From Fidelibacterota bacterium (lineage in GTDB: Bacteria; Fidelibacterota; Marinisomatia; Marinisomatales; TCS55), in contig JASLML010000007.1 in assembly GCA_030746535.1 (NCBI GenBank), positions 1 to 49,072 on the forward strand: DNA of 49,072 nt, in the 5' to 3' direction. Under the pieces are notes generated by a model that worked only from the letters and a program-made list of their open reading frames with translations, ran no database searches and was not told the DNA's origin. Shown in pieces: positions 8,397 through 17,582 of the stretch. The position numbers and the translations under genes were made by a program. The first letter of the stretch is position 1. Each line of letters starts with the position of its first letter.

Positions 8397-9638
8397 TTAC
8401 ATATTGTCTATAATTGCATCCGCAAATTCTGATGTGGCTAGTTTTGTTGCTCCATCCATCTGCCGCTCAAGATCATATGTTACTTTCTTTTCCTGAATCG
8501 TTTTCCTGATTGCGTCAATGATTTTGCTGCCCGCATCCCTCCATCCCATATAATCCAGCATCATAACACCTGAAAGAATTACGGAACTCGGATTCACTTT
8601 ATCCTGGTTTGTGTACTTTGGTGCAGTCCCGTGAGTTGCTTCAAATAAAGCAATATGGTCAGACATATTTGCGCCCGGCGCCATACCAAGTCCGCCGACC
8701 TGAGCGGCGCATGCATCAGACAAATAATCACCGTTCAAATTAGATGTGGCTATTACATCATATTCCTCGGGGCGAAGCAAAAGCTGCTGAAACATCGCAT
8801 CGGCGATTCTGTCTTTCATCACAATATTATCCCTCACCATTCCGGCGTGTTCATCCCAGAATTCTTCTTCTGTGATAACATGATCGGAAAATTCATCATG
8901 CGCAACCTCGTATCCCCAGTCCCTGAATGCACCTTCGGTGAATTTCATAATATTTCCTTTGTGCACAAGAGTAATATTTTTTCTTCCCTGCTGCATGGCA
9001 TATTCAATTGATTTTCGGACCAGTCTTTTTGTGCCAAACGGACTAATGGGTTTTATTCCGATGCCGGAGTGTTCCCTAATTTTTTTCCCATATTTTTCAT
9101 CCATTAATTGGATAATGCTGTTGGCAATTTCTGAATCGCTTTCCCATTCGATGCCTGCGTAAACATCTTCTGTATTTTCACGAAAGATCACCACATTCAA
9201 ACTTCCAGGTTTTGCAACCGGACTTGGTACTCCTTCAAAATGGCGCACCGGCCGAACGCATGCATACAGATCTAAGATCTGCCTTAGCGAAACATTCAAG
9301 CTGCGGATTCCACCTCCAACAGGCGTCGTAAGCGGTCCTTTAATGGCGACCACATATTCCTCAATAATTTCAGGTGTTTCATCCGGAAGCCATTTCCCAA
9401 TCATAGAGTAAGATTTTTCCCCGGCGAATATTTCCATCCAGTGAATCTGCTTTTCACCATTGAATGCCTTTTCCACAGCTGCATCGAACACACGAACAGA
9501 AGCGCGCCATATATCGATGCCGATTCCGTCTCCCTCTATATATGGGATAATGGGATCATCCGGAACCGACAGTTTCCCTTGATCTATGGTGATCTTGCTT
9601 CCGTTTTCAGGTACGCTGCATAATTTTTCTTCTGCCAC
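8397..9638 (-). CDS. icd: NADP-dependent isocitrate dehydrogenase
   Basis: TCA-cycle enzyme that oxidatively decarboxylates isocitrate to 2-oxoglutarate with NADP+. The 413-residue length is close to the 416 of the E. coli enzyme. The substrate-loop residues S113, N115, R119 and R129 fall in [13 protein letters not shown] and VRP, at the E. coli numbering. The metal-binding region is [19 protein letters not shown]. The cofactor segment [15 protein letters not shown] carries the Lys-Tyr pair typical of NADP specificity. The gene starts 2 nt after the FmdB-like gene and ends just before an intrinsic terminator, so it is the last gene of its transcript. S113 would be the AceK phosphorylation site, but no aceK is present here. 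Confidence 0.97.
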   Translation of the reverse strand: MAEEKLCSVPENGSKITIDQGKLSVPDDPIIPYIEGDGIGIDIWRASVRVFDAAVEKAFNGEKQIHWMEIFAGEKSYSMIGKWLPDETPEIIEEYVVAIKGPLTTPVGGGIRSLNVSLRQILDLYACVRPVRHFEGVPSPVAKPGSLNVVIFRENTEDVYAGIEWESDSEIANSIIQLMDEKYGKKIREHSGIGIKPISPFGTKRLVRKSIEYAMQQGRKNITLVHKGNIMKFTEGAFRDWGYEVAHDEFSDHVITEEEFWDEHAGMVRDNIVMKDRIADAMFQQLLLRPEEYDVIATSNLNGDYLSDACAAQVGGLGMAPGANMSDHIALFEATHGTAPKYTNQDKVNPSSVILSGVMMLDYMGWRDAGSKIIDAIRKTIQEKKVTYDLERQMDGATKLATSEFADAIIDNM

Positions 9639-9640
9639 AG

Positions 9641-9913
9641 TTATTTTTTCCCTTCGCTTTGTGCTATTTTGGATTCTTTCTTTTTTGCCTTCGATTTCGT
9701 TTTCGAAGGCTTTGATGCATCCTTTTTTCCCTTTTTTACATAATCTGTGAGGTAATATCCCGATCCTTTAAAAATGAGGCCACTGCCACCGCTGACCAAC
9801 CGACGAACCCCTTTCCCGCAATAGGGGCACTTTTTCAGCGGATCTTCTGACATGGTTTGAAAAATTTCAAACACGTGGCTACAGGATGTGCATTGGTAAT
9901 CGTACGTAGGCAT
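9641..9913 (-). CDS. FmdB-family zinc-ribbon protein
   Basis: A 90-residue protein with the N-terminal FmdB zinc ribbon. [11 protein letters not shown] gives the first Cys pair and KKCPYCGK the second. A GSGFY-like stretch ([11 protein letters not shown]) follows, then a very basic Lys/Ser-rich tail from about residue 60. The family is named for a putative regulator of formamidase/amidase genes, but its function is generally unknown. The tail may bind nucleic acid. The gene is almost contiguous with icd (2 nt) and 53 nt downstream of coaD. Confidence 0.88.
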   Translation of the reverse strand: MPTYDYQCTSCSHVFEIFQTMSEDPLKKCPYCGKGVRRLVSGGSGLIFKGSGYYLTDYVKKGKKDASKPSKTKSKAKKKESKIAQSEGKK

Positions 9914-9934
9914 AATATTAAATTCGTTAAATAA

Positions 9935-9948
9935 GCTCTAATGAGAGC
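9935..9948 (-). terminator. Possible weak terminator between coaD and the FmdB gene
   Basis: A perfect 5-bp inverted repeat, GCTCT-CATT-AGAGC on the minus strand, is followed by TTATTT. It lies in the 53-nt gap after coaD. The stem is short and the T run is interrupted, so read-through is likely. Confidence 0.35.
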
Positions 9949-9966
9949 GGGTAAATTTATAATGAA

Positions 9967-10449
9967 TTAAGATTTATATTTACTTTTTAACCGGTCAAGG
10001 ACACAGTCAGGTACATACGTGGAAACATCTCCGTCAAGTTTAGCAACTTCCTTTACTACTGAAGAATTCAAATGGATGTACTGTTCCGCCGGCATCATTA
10101 GGATGGTAGGAATATCAGGATTTAAGTGATAATTCATCATGGCCATCTGAAATTCAAATTCAAAATCACTGACATGACGAAGTCCTCTGATTAAAGCGAC
10201 AGCATTCTCTTCCTTGGCAAAATCCGCAACGAGTTTCTCAGTTGAACAGGCCCGTACATTCCCCAGACTTTCTGTTGCTTCTTCAATCATAGCGATCCGT
10301 TCTTCCACGCTAAACAGCGGTGATTTATCGGAATTGACTGCAACAGCAAAAATCAATTCGTCAAACAATTTAGAAGCACGTTCCGCAATATCAATATGGC
10401 CGTTGTGAATCGGGTCAAATGTTCCGGGGTATATTATTTTCTTATTCAT
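9967..10449 (-). CDS. coaD: Phosphopantetheine adenylyltransferase
   Basis: Penultimate step of coenzyme A synthesis: 4'-phosphopantetheine plus ATP gives dephospho-CoA plus pyrophosphate. The protein is 160 residues, the normal bacterial size. The nucleotidyltransferase signature GTFDPIHNGHID contains T10 and H18 of the (T/H)xGH motif. NSSVVKEV near residue 126 is the second nucleotide-binding motif. The start overlaps the rsmD stop by 8 nt, a pairing common in bacteria. It closes the long hrcA-grpE-dnaJ gene chain. Confidence 0.97.
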   Translation of the reverse strand: MNKKIIYPGTFDPIHNGHIDIAERASKLFDELIFAVAVNSDKSPLFSVEERIAMIEEATESLGNVRACSTEKLVADFAKEENAVALIRGLRHVSDFEFEFQMAMMNYHLNPDIPTILMMPAEQYIHLNSSVVKEVAKLDGDVSTYVPDCVLDRLKSKYKS

Positions 10450-10948
10450 GGGTAAAAATGGTTAATCGAGTGTCTCCGTATTCTTTTACTTTTCCTCCGT
10501 CCAATTCCAAATCATGTTTCGAAGATTCAATAACCAATCTACCGCCTTTATGCAACTTATTCAAACATAGCTCAAGCAATAATTGAAGGTCTGTATTGCC
10601 ATAAGGCGGGTCGGCAAAAATGATATCAAATTGAGGGCAGGTTTTTAAATAGGTAAATGCATCTTTTTTTATTACATCACATTCCACACCGAGTTCAACT
10701 GCATTTTGGCGGATTAGTTTTACGTATTTTGTATTCATTTCAACGGATGATAATTTAGATCCGCCACGGCTCATGGCCTCGAATCCCAATATGCCGGATC
10801 CTGCAAATAAATCGAGAATACTCAGTCCGCTAACCGGTCCTAACAAATCAAAAAGACTTTTCCTGACACGGGCAGATGTCGGCCTGAAAGATGCCTTCGG
10901 ATCGGTCGTGATTTTTCTGCTTTTATATGTACCCGAAATAATTCTCAC
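10442..10948 (-). CDS. rsmD: 16S rRNA (guanine966-N2)-methyltransferase RsmD
   Basis: S-adenosylmethionine-dependent methyltransferase that modifies G966 of 16S rRNA during 30S assembly. The 168 residues begin with MRIISGTYKSRKI and continue with RPTSARVRKSLFDLLG. The SAM-binding motif is LDLFAGSGILGFEAMSRG and the catalytic N6/N2-type motif is FADPPYG. All family landmarks are present. It overlaps both the upstream hypothetical gene (4 nt, ATGA) and coaD (8 nt). Confidence 0.95.
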   Translation of the reverse strand: MRIISGTYKSRKITTDPKASFRPTSARVRKSLFDLLGPVSGLSILDLFAGSGILGFEAMSRGGSKLSSVEMNTKYVKLIRQNAVELGVECDVIKKDAFTYLKTCPQFDIIFADPPYGNTDLQLLLELCLNKLHKGGRLVIESSKHDLELDGGKVKEYGDTRLTIFTHE

Positions 10949-12099
10949 GAAAAAGAGTCAGCAAGAATTTCATTATAACCTGCATCTTTTGAAGGGAATG
11001 AATTCTCTTCCTCTAATTTCAGTTTTACTCCCAAAATATACATGCCGATAAAAATGATGAGAACGACAATGGTGAGGAAAATTTTCTGGGTTTTTTCCCG
11101 CCTGGCCGGATCTGGTTTTTTCAGCGGTTTTTTCTTCTTTTTCGGCTTGACATTGCTTTCAGTTTGTCTCGGTAGAGATTTATGTTTTTCCGGCGTATCC
11201 TGAATACCTGTTGAGAGAAAGAAATTTTGTGGGAAATTTCCTATAGTTCCGGAAATCATTTCCGATAAAACGGATTGATCATGCGGATCAATCCGATCCA
11301 AAGCATTATCATTTTCGATGGATACCATTTTAAATGGGTTTGATCGAACAACGCGGAGTGATTCAATTGTTTTGTGTTTTGCCTGCGTTAATCTTCCGAA
11401 AAAATTTACCGGAGGTTTTTTGCGCGTTTTGGGTGTGGCAAGACCAACAGCAGCCGCTAAAGAATCGGCATTGCCTTTTACACAAGATAAGCTGAGAGAT
11501 CCCTTTCGTGCTGTTAATTTTCCCATGGCAGGACCGGAATCAGATTTGTGAAAAACATCAAATCCTCTCGTTCGCTCAATGAGTATCGGGATTGCATCCT
11601 GTGTTGAATTTTCGAGCAAAACCGATGATTCCGTTCCCATCCATATCGGAAATGCCGGAAGGGATTTTAAGCTGAGATTAACGGCATTCACTAAAGCTGA
11701 ATCGCAGTGAACCGTATGAAATACAGTTTTTTCTTGTTCATAAACTCTTGAAAAAGATAAAAATGTATCTGCTTTGTTTCCCCACTGAATTTGATGTTTC
11801 CACTGGATGTAATCCCATGCGTCCGGCAGCGGAAGCTCTTTATCAACTTCCGTTATATCGTGATGAACAAGAGTATCGGATACTGCAACAGCAATAGAGC
11901 TTTCTTCAAAAGCTACCGTTTGCTGAAGTCCGGATAGTGCTCTGAACAGTATTTGCGAAAGATCCTCTTCTTCGCCGAAATACGGACTCAGCGGATAGGG
12001 TAATTTTTCACAGAAAAAGGCTGTAATAATCTGCTTATCCTTTTTGGACGAGCAGTGTGCACCTGTTATGTGTGAATCAGAAAGAAGTAAATAAATCAA
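10945..12099 (-). CDS. Membrane-anchored protein, possibly PilM/GspL-like
   Basis: I do not recognise this 384-residue protein with certainty. The N-terminal half reads like a divergent actin-fold PilM/GspL domain. IAVAVSDTLVHHDI resembles the PilM phrase for the Pro-rich inner strand. It is followed by a LPLPDAWDYIQWKHQIQW helix, the position of the WEA motif in PilM, and FHTVHCDSALVNAVNLSLKS. A basic linker (KPKKKKKPLKKP) precedes one membrane segment (IFLTIVVLIIFIGMYILGV, about 339-358) and a 24-residue tail. That is the GspL-like order: cytoplasmic domain, then membrane anchor. It sits 12 nt after an unknown membrane protein, itself coupled to a ComEA-like gene, so a role in DNA uptake or a pilus-type machine is possible. 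No other pilus gene is visible. Confidence 0.6.
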   Translation of the reverse strand: MIYLLLSDSHITGAHCSSKKDKQIITAFFCEKLPYPLSPYFGEEEDLSQILFRALSGLQQTVAFEESSIAVAVSDTLVHHDITEVDKELPLPDAWDYIQWKHQIQWGNKADTFLSFSRVYEQEKTVFHTVHCDSALVNAVNLSLKSLPAFPIWMGTESSVLLENSTQDAIPILIERTRGFDVFHKSDSGPAMGKLTARKGSLSLSCVKGNADSLAAAVGLATPKTRKKPPVNFFGRLTQAKHKTIESLRVVRSNPFKMVSIENDNALDRIDPHDQSVLSEMISGTIGNFPQNFFLSTGIQDTPEKHKSLPRQTESNVKPKKKKKPLKKPDPARREKTQKIFLTIVVLIIFIGMYILGVKLKLEEENSFPSKDAGYNEILADSFS

Positions 12100-12111
12100 A
12101 ACAGACTGGAA

Positions 12112-12855
12112 TTAATCCCAGCTGGGAGCGCCGTCCTCGATATAACCGTGATTGTATGCATTGAAGGAAAACAATAAATACCGGCCTTCCTTATGCACCC
12201 TGTTAATCGGACTGCTGACCCGCAAAGAATGATCTTCCAGTTTTACTTTGTACGGAAGGTTTGTAACGGGACAATAAAACATGGATGTATCGGGCATGTA
12301 TGAGTCGTAATAATTCACTAATTCAACACGCTCTATCGGTGTTTCTTCTACCAAACCTACAAAATTTGGACTTGATTCAAGAATGGATAATTCATTTTTT
12401 CTTATGTAGATCGTATCATTCCGGGAAATTTCTTCTGAAAACATGATGAGGGTTACTGTTGTGTCCAAAATGGTATCGCGTCTCGATTTCAAAAAACCGA
12501 ATGTTGTATCAAATTCCACATCATAATCCACGGGTATGTTTATATCAATAATTTTTCCGCTGATATTAACTAATTGATCTTCCAGAAAAGTGGAATCAGC
12601 TGTGAGAGAATCGCGCGCTGCATTCACAACCGAAAGCGCCCAGAGAGGATCTTCAGAATATTCTTCCGTCAGAACCTGATAAAAGGATTCCACATCAAAA
12701 ATATTCTGCATCCTGTATCTGCTTTCTTTTCTGTAATAATCTTCTTCATCCCAAATAGCTCTTGGCACATAAATAGCAATAACTAAAAATATAAAGGATA
12801 ATACAATTGCAAATTCCAACAAGTCAGAAATAAGAATGCGTTTACTGATTTTCAT
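12112..12855 (-). CDS. Unknown inner-membrane-anchored periplasmic protein
   Basis: A 247-residue protein of unknown function. One N-terminal membrane segment (LLEFAIVLSFIFLVIAIYV, about 12-30) has basic residues before it, so the acidic remainder should face the periplasm. The region 35-110 is rich in Glu/Tyr and predicted helical. The rest is mostly beta with FYCPVTNLPYKV near residue 195, which loosely recalls the C-terminal part of some pseudopilin-like proteins; I give this little weight. It is translationally coupled (4-nt overlap) to the ComEA-like gene and 12 nt before the PilM-like gene, so the three probably act together. Confidence 0.65.
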   Translation of the reverse strand: MKISKRILISDLLEFAIVLSFIFLVIAIYVPRAIWDEEDYYRKESRYRMQNIFDVESFYQVLTEEYSEDPLWALSVVNAARDSLTADSTFLEDQLVNISGKIIDINIPVDYDVEFDTTFGFLKSRRDTILDTTVTLIMFSEEISRNDTIYIRKNELSILESSPNFVGLVEETPIERVELVNYYDSYMPDTSMFYCPVTNLPYKVKLEDHSLRVSSPINRVHKEGRYLLFSFNAYNHGYIEDGAPSWD

Positions 12856-13274
12856 TTTAACTCCACGAACGGCCGGATTTTTTCCAGCGTTTTAGTACCG
12901 ATACCTTTTACTTTAGATAAATCTTCAATCGTATCAAACGAACCGTAATCATCACGGAATCGAATTATCCGTTCGGCAGTGACAGGGCCGATTTTTGGTA
13001 ATTTCATTAATTCAGACTTGTCTGCCGAATTGATATTTACAGACAGTTGCATATGTTTAGCAACCGGTTTCATTTCGGAATTACCTGCATTTGATTCTGC
13101 TGAAAATGTTTCCGTTTTAGATGCTTCCCTAAATGCTTCCATTTCTGAGAGCATTTCCAATGATGCAGTTTCATCTTTTCTGTCTCTGTATGCACCTGCA
13201 GCAAGACCGATAATGAATATTGCCAATAAAAATTGGATAACCCCTTTTTCCTGTCCGGTTAACAATTTCTTCAT
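12852..13274 (-). CDS. ComEA-like helix-hairpin-helix DNA-binding protein
   Basis: A 140-residue protein with an N-terminal membrane anchor (GVIQFLLAIFIIGLAAGAY, about 11-29). A spacer follows, then a tandem helix-hairpin-helix domain from about 75: VNINSADKSELMKLPKIGP, then DLSKVKGIGTKTLEKI. This is the ComEA layout, in which the periplasmic HhH domain captures double-stranded DNA during transformation. ComEA-type domains also occur in proteins unrelated to competence, so the assignment stays at family level. It overlaps dnaJ by 4 nt upstream and the unknown membrane gene by 4 nt downstream. Confidence 0.85.
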   Translation of the reverse strand: MKKLLTGQEKGVIQFLLAIFIIGLAAGAYRDRKDETASLEMLSEMEAFREASKTETFSAESNAGNSEMKPVAKHMQLSVNINSADKSELMKLPKIGPVTAERIIRFRDDYGSFDTIEDLSKVKGIGTKTLEKIRPFVELK

Positions 13275-14392
13275 GTTTTAATTTTCCGAAATGCAGGATT
13301 GGACTGGCCGTTCAATTTGGATAATTCCTCAAACAGGGTTTTCTGTGATTTTGTTATGGACGTTGGTGTTTCAATCTGGACACGCACCAATTGATTCCCA
13401 CGCTTTGATCCTCTGACTGCAGGGAATCCTTTTCCTTTCATACGCAGCACCTGTCCGGACTGAATTCCCGCCGGAATTTTCAAATTTGCTTCCCCTTCTA
13501 TTGTCGGCACTTTTATGGTTAAACCGAGCGCTGCCTGAGAAAATGAGAGGTGCACTTCTAATAGAACGTCCTCACCGTCGCGAACCAAATATGGATCATC
13601 ATCTTCTTCAAAATATAGGACTAAATCACCGGGATGAATTCCGTGTCCGCCTTTATTTCCCTCGCCGGATAATGTCATGTAATTTCCCGATGCTACTCCT
13701 GCGGGAATTTTTACTTTTATCTCCACTGATTTTTTAGAAACTGCATCACCTCGGCAGGTGCCGCAGGGATGTTCAATCATTTGTCCTGTTCCGCGGCAAA
13801 CCGGGCATTCCCTCACGACAACTGATTGTCCGAATAGAGATTGCGTTGCCTGCCGAACTTGCCCAGCACCTCCACATTGCCTGCAGGATGACGGACCCGT
13901 TTCTTCTTTTGCGCCGGAACCGGAACAGGATTCGCACGGCTCAAGCCGTTTCAGTTTTATTGTTTTTTCAACGCCGTTCAAAATTTCAAGAAAATCCAGA
14001 GAAATGGTTGCTTTCAAATCCGCTGCTTTTCTTATGCGTCTGCCTCGGGATCTTCCTCCTCCAAAAAAACTGCCGAACGGATCGAAGTCGCCGAAAATAT
14101 CTCCAAACTGGCTGAAGATGTCATCCATGGACATATGACTCGAAAATCCTCGGCCTTGTCCGCCGCCGCCCATGTTGACGCCAGCATGCCCGAATTGATC
14201 ATACTGCGCGCGCTTCTGGGAATCGCTCAAAATCGAATAAGCCTCCGCCGCTTCTTTGAATTTCACTTCGGCTTCCTTGTCATCAGGATTTTTATCAGGA
14301 TGATATTTCATTGCAATCTTCCTGTAAGCCTTCTTGATTTCATCGGAAGATGCAGATTTTCCTATACCTAAAATGTCGTATAAATCTTTCAT
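13271..14392 (-). CDS. dnaJ: Chaperone DnaJ
   Basis: Type I Hsp40 co-chaperone that delivers substrates to DnaK and stimulates its ATPase. The 373 residues show a J domain (1-68) with the HPD motif at 31-33 and a Gly/Phe-rich linker (about 73-115). The zinc-binding domain has four Cys pairs (C153/156, C170/173, C196/199, C210/213) in CxxCxGxG-type repeats; the last reads CGTCRGD. Two substrate-binding beta domains complete it. grpE precedes it with a 4-nt overlap and the ComEA-like gene follows with another. No dnaK is in the window. Confidence 0.97.
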   Translation of the reverse strand: MKDLYDILGIGKSASSDEIKKAYRKIAMKYHPDKNPDDKEAEVKFKEAAEAYSILSDSQKRAQYDQFGHAGVNMGGGGQGRGFSSHMSMDDIFSQFGDIFGDFDPFGSFFGGGRSRGRRIRKAADLKATISLDFLEILNGVEKTIKLKRLEPCESCSGSGAKEETGPSSCRQCGGAGQVRQATQSLFGQSVVVRECPVCRGTGQMIEHPCGTCRGDAVSKKSVEIKVKIPAGVASGNYMTLSGEGNKGGHGIHPGDLVLYFEEDDDPYLVRDGEDVLLEVHLSFSQAALGLTIKVPTIEGEANLKIPAGIQSGQVLRMKGKGFPAVRGSKRGNQLVRVQIETPTSITKSQKTLFEELSKLNGQSNPAFRKIKT

Positions 14393-14934
14393 TTCAGCTT
14401 ATTAACTACAACTTTAGCATGCCGTAAAATTTTATCTTTATACCTGTACCCTTTTTCAAACACTTCCAGGATTTCGTTTTCTTTTTTATCCTTTTCCGCA
14501 CGCACCATCATTGCATCATGAAGTTCAGAATCCAATTCGTCTCCCAGTTCTGTAAAAGACTGAACATCCAAACTGTCGAACCGTTTGTGGATTTTTTTCA
14601 GGATCATATCAATCCCTTTTTTAATTGATTCATCCGAACCGTTTGATTCGGAATTGATGACATCCTGCATACGTTCAAGATCATCAACCACTGCAATAAA
14701 TTCGGTAATCACATTTGATCCTTCATACCGCAGTAAATTCCCAACTTCGCGCTCTTTGCGTTTTCTATAATTATCAAATTCCGCCTTTAAACGAAGGTGT
14801 TTGTCCTCAATCCCTGCCAACTGAGTTGTAAGCTGCAAAATCATATCATCATTCTTATTTTCCTTCGAAGATTTTTTTTGCGGTTTTTCCTTACCGGATT
14901 TTGGTTTTTTCGCTGTGTCTTTTTTAGCAGACAT
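14389..14934 (-). CDS. grpE: Nucleotide exchange factor GrpE
   Basis: ADP/ATP exchange factor for DnaK. The 181-residue protein has a Lys-rich N-terminus, a long coiled-coil helix (about 30-90) containing LRLKAEFDNYRKRKEREV, then a four-helix and beta-wing region. The conserved C-terminal pattern VFEKGYRYKDKILRHAKVVV is present. It lies between hrcA (11-nt overlap) and dnaJ (4-nt overlap), the classical heat-shock order, and is presumably controlled with them. Confidence 0.95.
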   Translation of the reverse strand: MSAKKDTAKKPKSGKEKPQKKSSKENKNDDMILQLTTQLAGIEDKHLRLKAEFDNYRKRKEREVGNLLRYEGSNVITEFIAVVDDLERMQDVINSESNGSDESIKKGIDMILKKIHKRFDSLDVQSFTELGDELDSELHDAMMVRAEKDKKENEILEVFEKGYRYKDKILRHAKVVVNKLK

Positions 14935-15949
14935 GTTTTATTCCTTCAGCAAATTGATGCAGAATGGTTTTTAAAGAAGAATACTGCATGCGTTTCGGAC
15001 CAAGCAGCGCCAGACGGCCACTCACCAGACTTCCTTTGAATGGCGCAGATACAAGCGAGCAGTCATGCAAAAGTTCATTTTCGTTTTCTCCGCCGATTAC
15101 AGCATTCCAATGCGATTGGTTCGATAGATCAATATCATTTAAAAGAGAATCAGTTTCCAAAGCAGGAAGCAAATCCTGAAACTGCTGGGTATCATTAAAT
15201 TCCGGCTGGGTTAGCAATTCATTGTAAGATGAAGTAAAAACAACTGCATCATGCTGAACGGTACACATCTGCGATGAGCGATTCAGAAGAATCTGAATGA
15301 TTTCATGCTCGAACACATCTGAATCTATTAGCCGCAATTCCATACTTCCCGCAATGTCATCGAGCCGCAATCCTACCAGAGAATTTCGCAGTGCCTCGTT
15401 AATCCGGATTAACATACCATCCGCAACCTCAACCTTTAGATTCAGAACAATGGATCGAACCAAACCGGTTTTCATAGCAAGGACAACCATAATTCGGTCT
15501 GAACCAAGCTTCACCAATTCTATATCTGATAAAATGCTTTTTTGATATCCTTTCAGAATTACCACACCGAATAATTTACTGATCTTCGCAAGCATCACTG
15601 CTGTCGCCCGCATCAAATCTTCCATCCCCGTTGCCATCGTTTCCATTTCCCTAATGAATTTATTTCCCTTTGTGGAAGGCCCTTTTTTATCCATCAAGTC
15701 ATCAACATACGTGCGGTATCCCAAATCGGTAGGGATCCTTCCTGCCGAAACGTGCGGGTGTGTCAGCAATCCTTTCTCCTCAAGCGCAGACATAGTTGCA
15801 CGGATGGTCGCCGGACTAAAATTGTAGCGATGCTGTTTTTTCAGAAACGTAGATCCTATCGGAGCATTGGATTGTATAAAATCTTCAATCGTCGCTTTTA
15901 AAATGACATCTTCCCTGCCGACTAAAACGCGTGTTTTCCTGTTAGCCAT
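14924..15949 (-). CDS. hrcA: Heat-inducible transcription repressor HrcA
   Basis: Repressor of class I heat-shock genes, which normally binds CIRCE operators and depends on GroEL. The 341 residues have an N-terminal winged helix: IEDFIQSNAPIGSTFLKK, then SPATIRATMSALEEKGLLTHPH and SAGRIPTDLGYRTYVDDL, the diagnostic HrcA phrases. A GAF-like dimerisation and inserted domain follows. Length is normal. It heads the grpE-dnaJ chain. I found no CIRCE-like TTAGCACTC inverted repeat in the 58-nt gap before it, nor a clear ribosome binding site. Control may differ from the textbook case, or the operator may lie elsewhere. Confidence 0.95.
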   Translation of the reverse strand: MANRKTRVLVGREDVILKATIEDFIQSNAPIGSTFLKKQHRYNFSPATIRATMSALEEKGLLTHPHVSAGRIPTDLGYRTYVDDLMDKKGPSTKGNKFIREMETMATGMEDLMRATAVMLAKISKLFGVVILKGYQKSILSDIELVKLGSDRIMVVLAMKTGLVRSIVLNLKVEVADGMLIRINEALRNSLVGLRLDDIAGSMELRLIDSDVFEHEIIQILLNRSSQMCTVQHDAVVFTSSYNELLTQPEFNDTQQFQDLLPALETDSLLNDIDLSNQSHWNAVIGGENENELLHDCSLVSAPFKGSLVSGRLALLGPKRMQYSSLKTILHQFAEGIKHVC

Positions 15950-16007
15950 ATCTTATGAAATTAGACAGATGATTAATCTCGGGGCAAGGTGGAATTCCGA
16001 CACAAAG

Positions 16008-16877
16008 TTACTTCAGAAAGCGTGCGATTGCGCGCTGGCTTCCCAACAGGCTGATGAATAGACCGATACCGGTAAGCCAAAGTGCTATGATGATTCCGTT
16101 TAATTCCAGAGACACATTATATAAAACACCCAATTTAGCGTTCACAAAAATCACAGATCCGGCAATCGTTACAGAAGCAAGCACAGCACCGATCAGCCCA
16201 TGAATCATGGCCTCAACCATGAAAGGCACCTGAATGAATAATTTTGTGGCGCCAATCAATTCGAGCGCTCTGATCAATTCTTTTTTGGAATAGATCGTTA
16301 GGCGAATCGTATTTGAAATTATGATAATGGAAATAACAAGTACCACACCGGAAAGGTATGTAATTGCTTTGAGGAATTTTTGGAAATAGCTTTCGATGCG
16401 CTTGATGAGCCTTCCTTGGTAGTGCACTTCGCTTACACCGTCCAGAGATTTAATTCGGTGAATGATAGGTTCGACCGAAAGAGACACATTTTTCTGTTTG
16501 ATCACATTAACCACGCAGCTGGCGGGAAAGGGATTATATCCGAGCAGTTCCATGACGTCCTCATCAAACTGCGATTTAAATATAGACATTGCATCTTCTT
16601 TAGAAATCAGGGTCGTTGAGCGAACACCAGGAATTGTCCTTATATTTTTCACAAGCTTCGAAGCCTGTTCATTTGAAACAGACTCATTGAAAAACACCTC
16701 AATCTTATACTTTCCGCGAAAATAATTGATCAGCTTATCCGTATTGTCATTCATCACAAGAAGAACACCAATAAGAAAGAGAGTAAAAAATACCGAAAAT
16801 ACAGCACCAAGCGCCGTCAGTTTATGACGCCATAAATTTCGAGCACCTTCAATAATCAGAAACAGAAGTTGGTCCAT
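16008..16877 (-). CDS. ftsX: Cell-division protein FtsX
   Basis: Membrane partner of FtsE; in other bacteria the complex transmits ATP hydrolysis to periplasmic peptidoglycan hydrolases at the septum. The 289-residue protein has an N-terminal membrane helix (LGAVFSVFFTLFLIGVLLVM, about 23-42), an external domain with RTIPGVRSTTLISKEDA, and three C-terminal membrane helices in the FtsX/MacB-type permease domain. RALELIGATKLFIQVPFMVEA is the characteristic cytoplasmic loop. The ftsE stop shares one base with the ftsX start, so translation is coupled. The cognate amidase activator is not in the window. Confidence 0.93.
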   Translation of the reverse strand: MDQLLFLIIEGARNLWRHKLTALGAVFSVFFTLFLIGVLLVMNDNTDKLINYFRGKYKIEVFFNESVSNEQASKLVKNIRTIPGVRSTTLISKEDAMSIFKSQFDEDVMELLGYNPFPASCVVNVIKQKNVSLSVEPIIHRIKSLDGVSEVHYQGRLIKRIESYFQKFLKAITYLSGVVLVISIIIISNTIRLTIYSKKELIRALELIGATKLFIQVPFMVEAMIHGLIGAVLASVTIAGSVIFVNAKLGVLYNVSLELNGIIIALWLTGIGLFISLLGSQRAIARFLK

Positions 16878-17530
16878 CAGCTTCTCCTGATGCCTCCTTC
16901 CTGCATTTCTATAATCCGGTGGCCGCGTCCCTTTATTAGTCCGTAATTATGGGATGCCATTAGCACAGCAGTACCTTCATTATTGATTTCTTCCAGCAAT
17001 TTGACTAGTTCGTACGCTGCTACAGGATCAACATTGCCTGTTGGTTCATCCGCTAAAATTAATTCAGGTTCTTTTACCATTGCACGTGCAATACAGGCTC
17101 GTTGCTGTTCCCCGCCCGACAACTCCGATGGGTAGTGCTGTTCTTTACCGCTAAGACCAACATCATTAAGCGCTTCCATCACCCTATCATAGATATCGGC
17201 TGTATCGTCACCTATCACATGCAGGGCCAACGCAACATTATCAAACAAATTTCTGTCATCGAGCAATTGATAATCTTGAAATACCATTCCAATCCTTCTG
17301 CGCAAAAAAGGAATAGAGTTTTTCTTTATCTTCGGCGACTTATGGCCGAGCACCTCGACTTGCCCGGAATCGGGAAGAAGATCCATATAGATGAGTCGAA
17401 GCAGTGTTGTTTTACCCGATCCTGTCGGCCCGATGAGAAAAGCGAACTCACCTTCGCTTACATCCAGGTTGATGTTGGAAAGTCCAAATCCCTTCTCATA
17501 AGAGAAGGAAACGTTATTCAGACGGATCAT
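16877..17530 (-). CDS. ftsE: Cell-division ATP-binding protein FtsE
   Basis: ABC-type ATPase of the FtsEX division complex. The 217 residues carry Walker A GPTGSGKT (34-41), the Q-loop in VFQDYQLL, the signature LSGGEQQR and Walker [10 protein letters not shown] with catalytic Glu. The H-loop is ASHNY. Length and order are typical. It lies 52 nt after the cation exchanger gene and overlaps ftsX by one base. LolD/MacB-type ATPases look similar, but the adjacent ftsX settles the call. Confidence 0.95.
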   Translation of the reverse strand: MIRLNNVSFSYEKGFGLSNINLDVSEGEFAFLIGPTGSGKTTLLRLIYMDLLPDSGQVEVLGHKSPKIKKNSIPFLRRRIGMVFQDYQLLDDRNLFDNVALALHVIGDDTADIYDRVMEALNDVGLSGKEQHYPSELSGGEQQRACIARAMVKEPELILADEPTGNVDPVAAYELVKLLEEINNEGTAVLMASHNYGLIKGRGHRIIEMQEGGIRRS

Positions 17531-17582
17531 GGGGCCAAATCTAATGGATTGCGGTGTGGATTAACAAACATGCTTTGGAAAA

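Noticed and set aside
15950-16007. CIRCE operator or sigma-70 promoter before hrcA.
   Set aside because: No TTAGCACTC/GAGTGCTAA pair is present. A TTGCCC...TAATTT match would leave almost no leader before the ATG.
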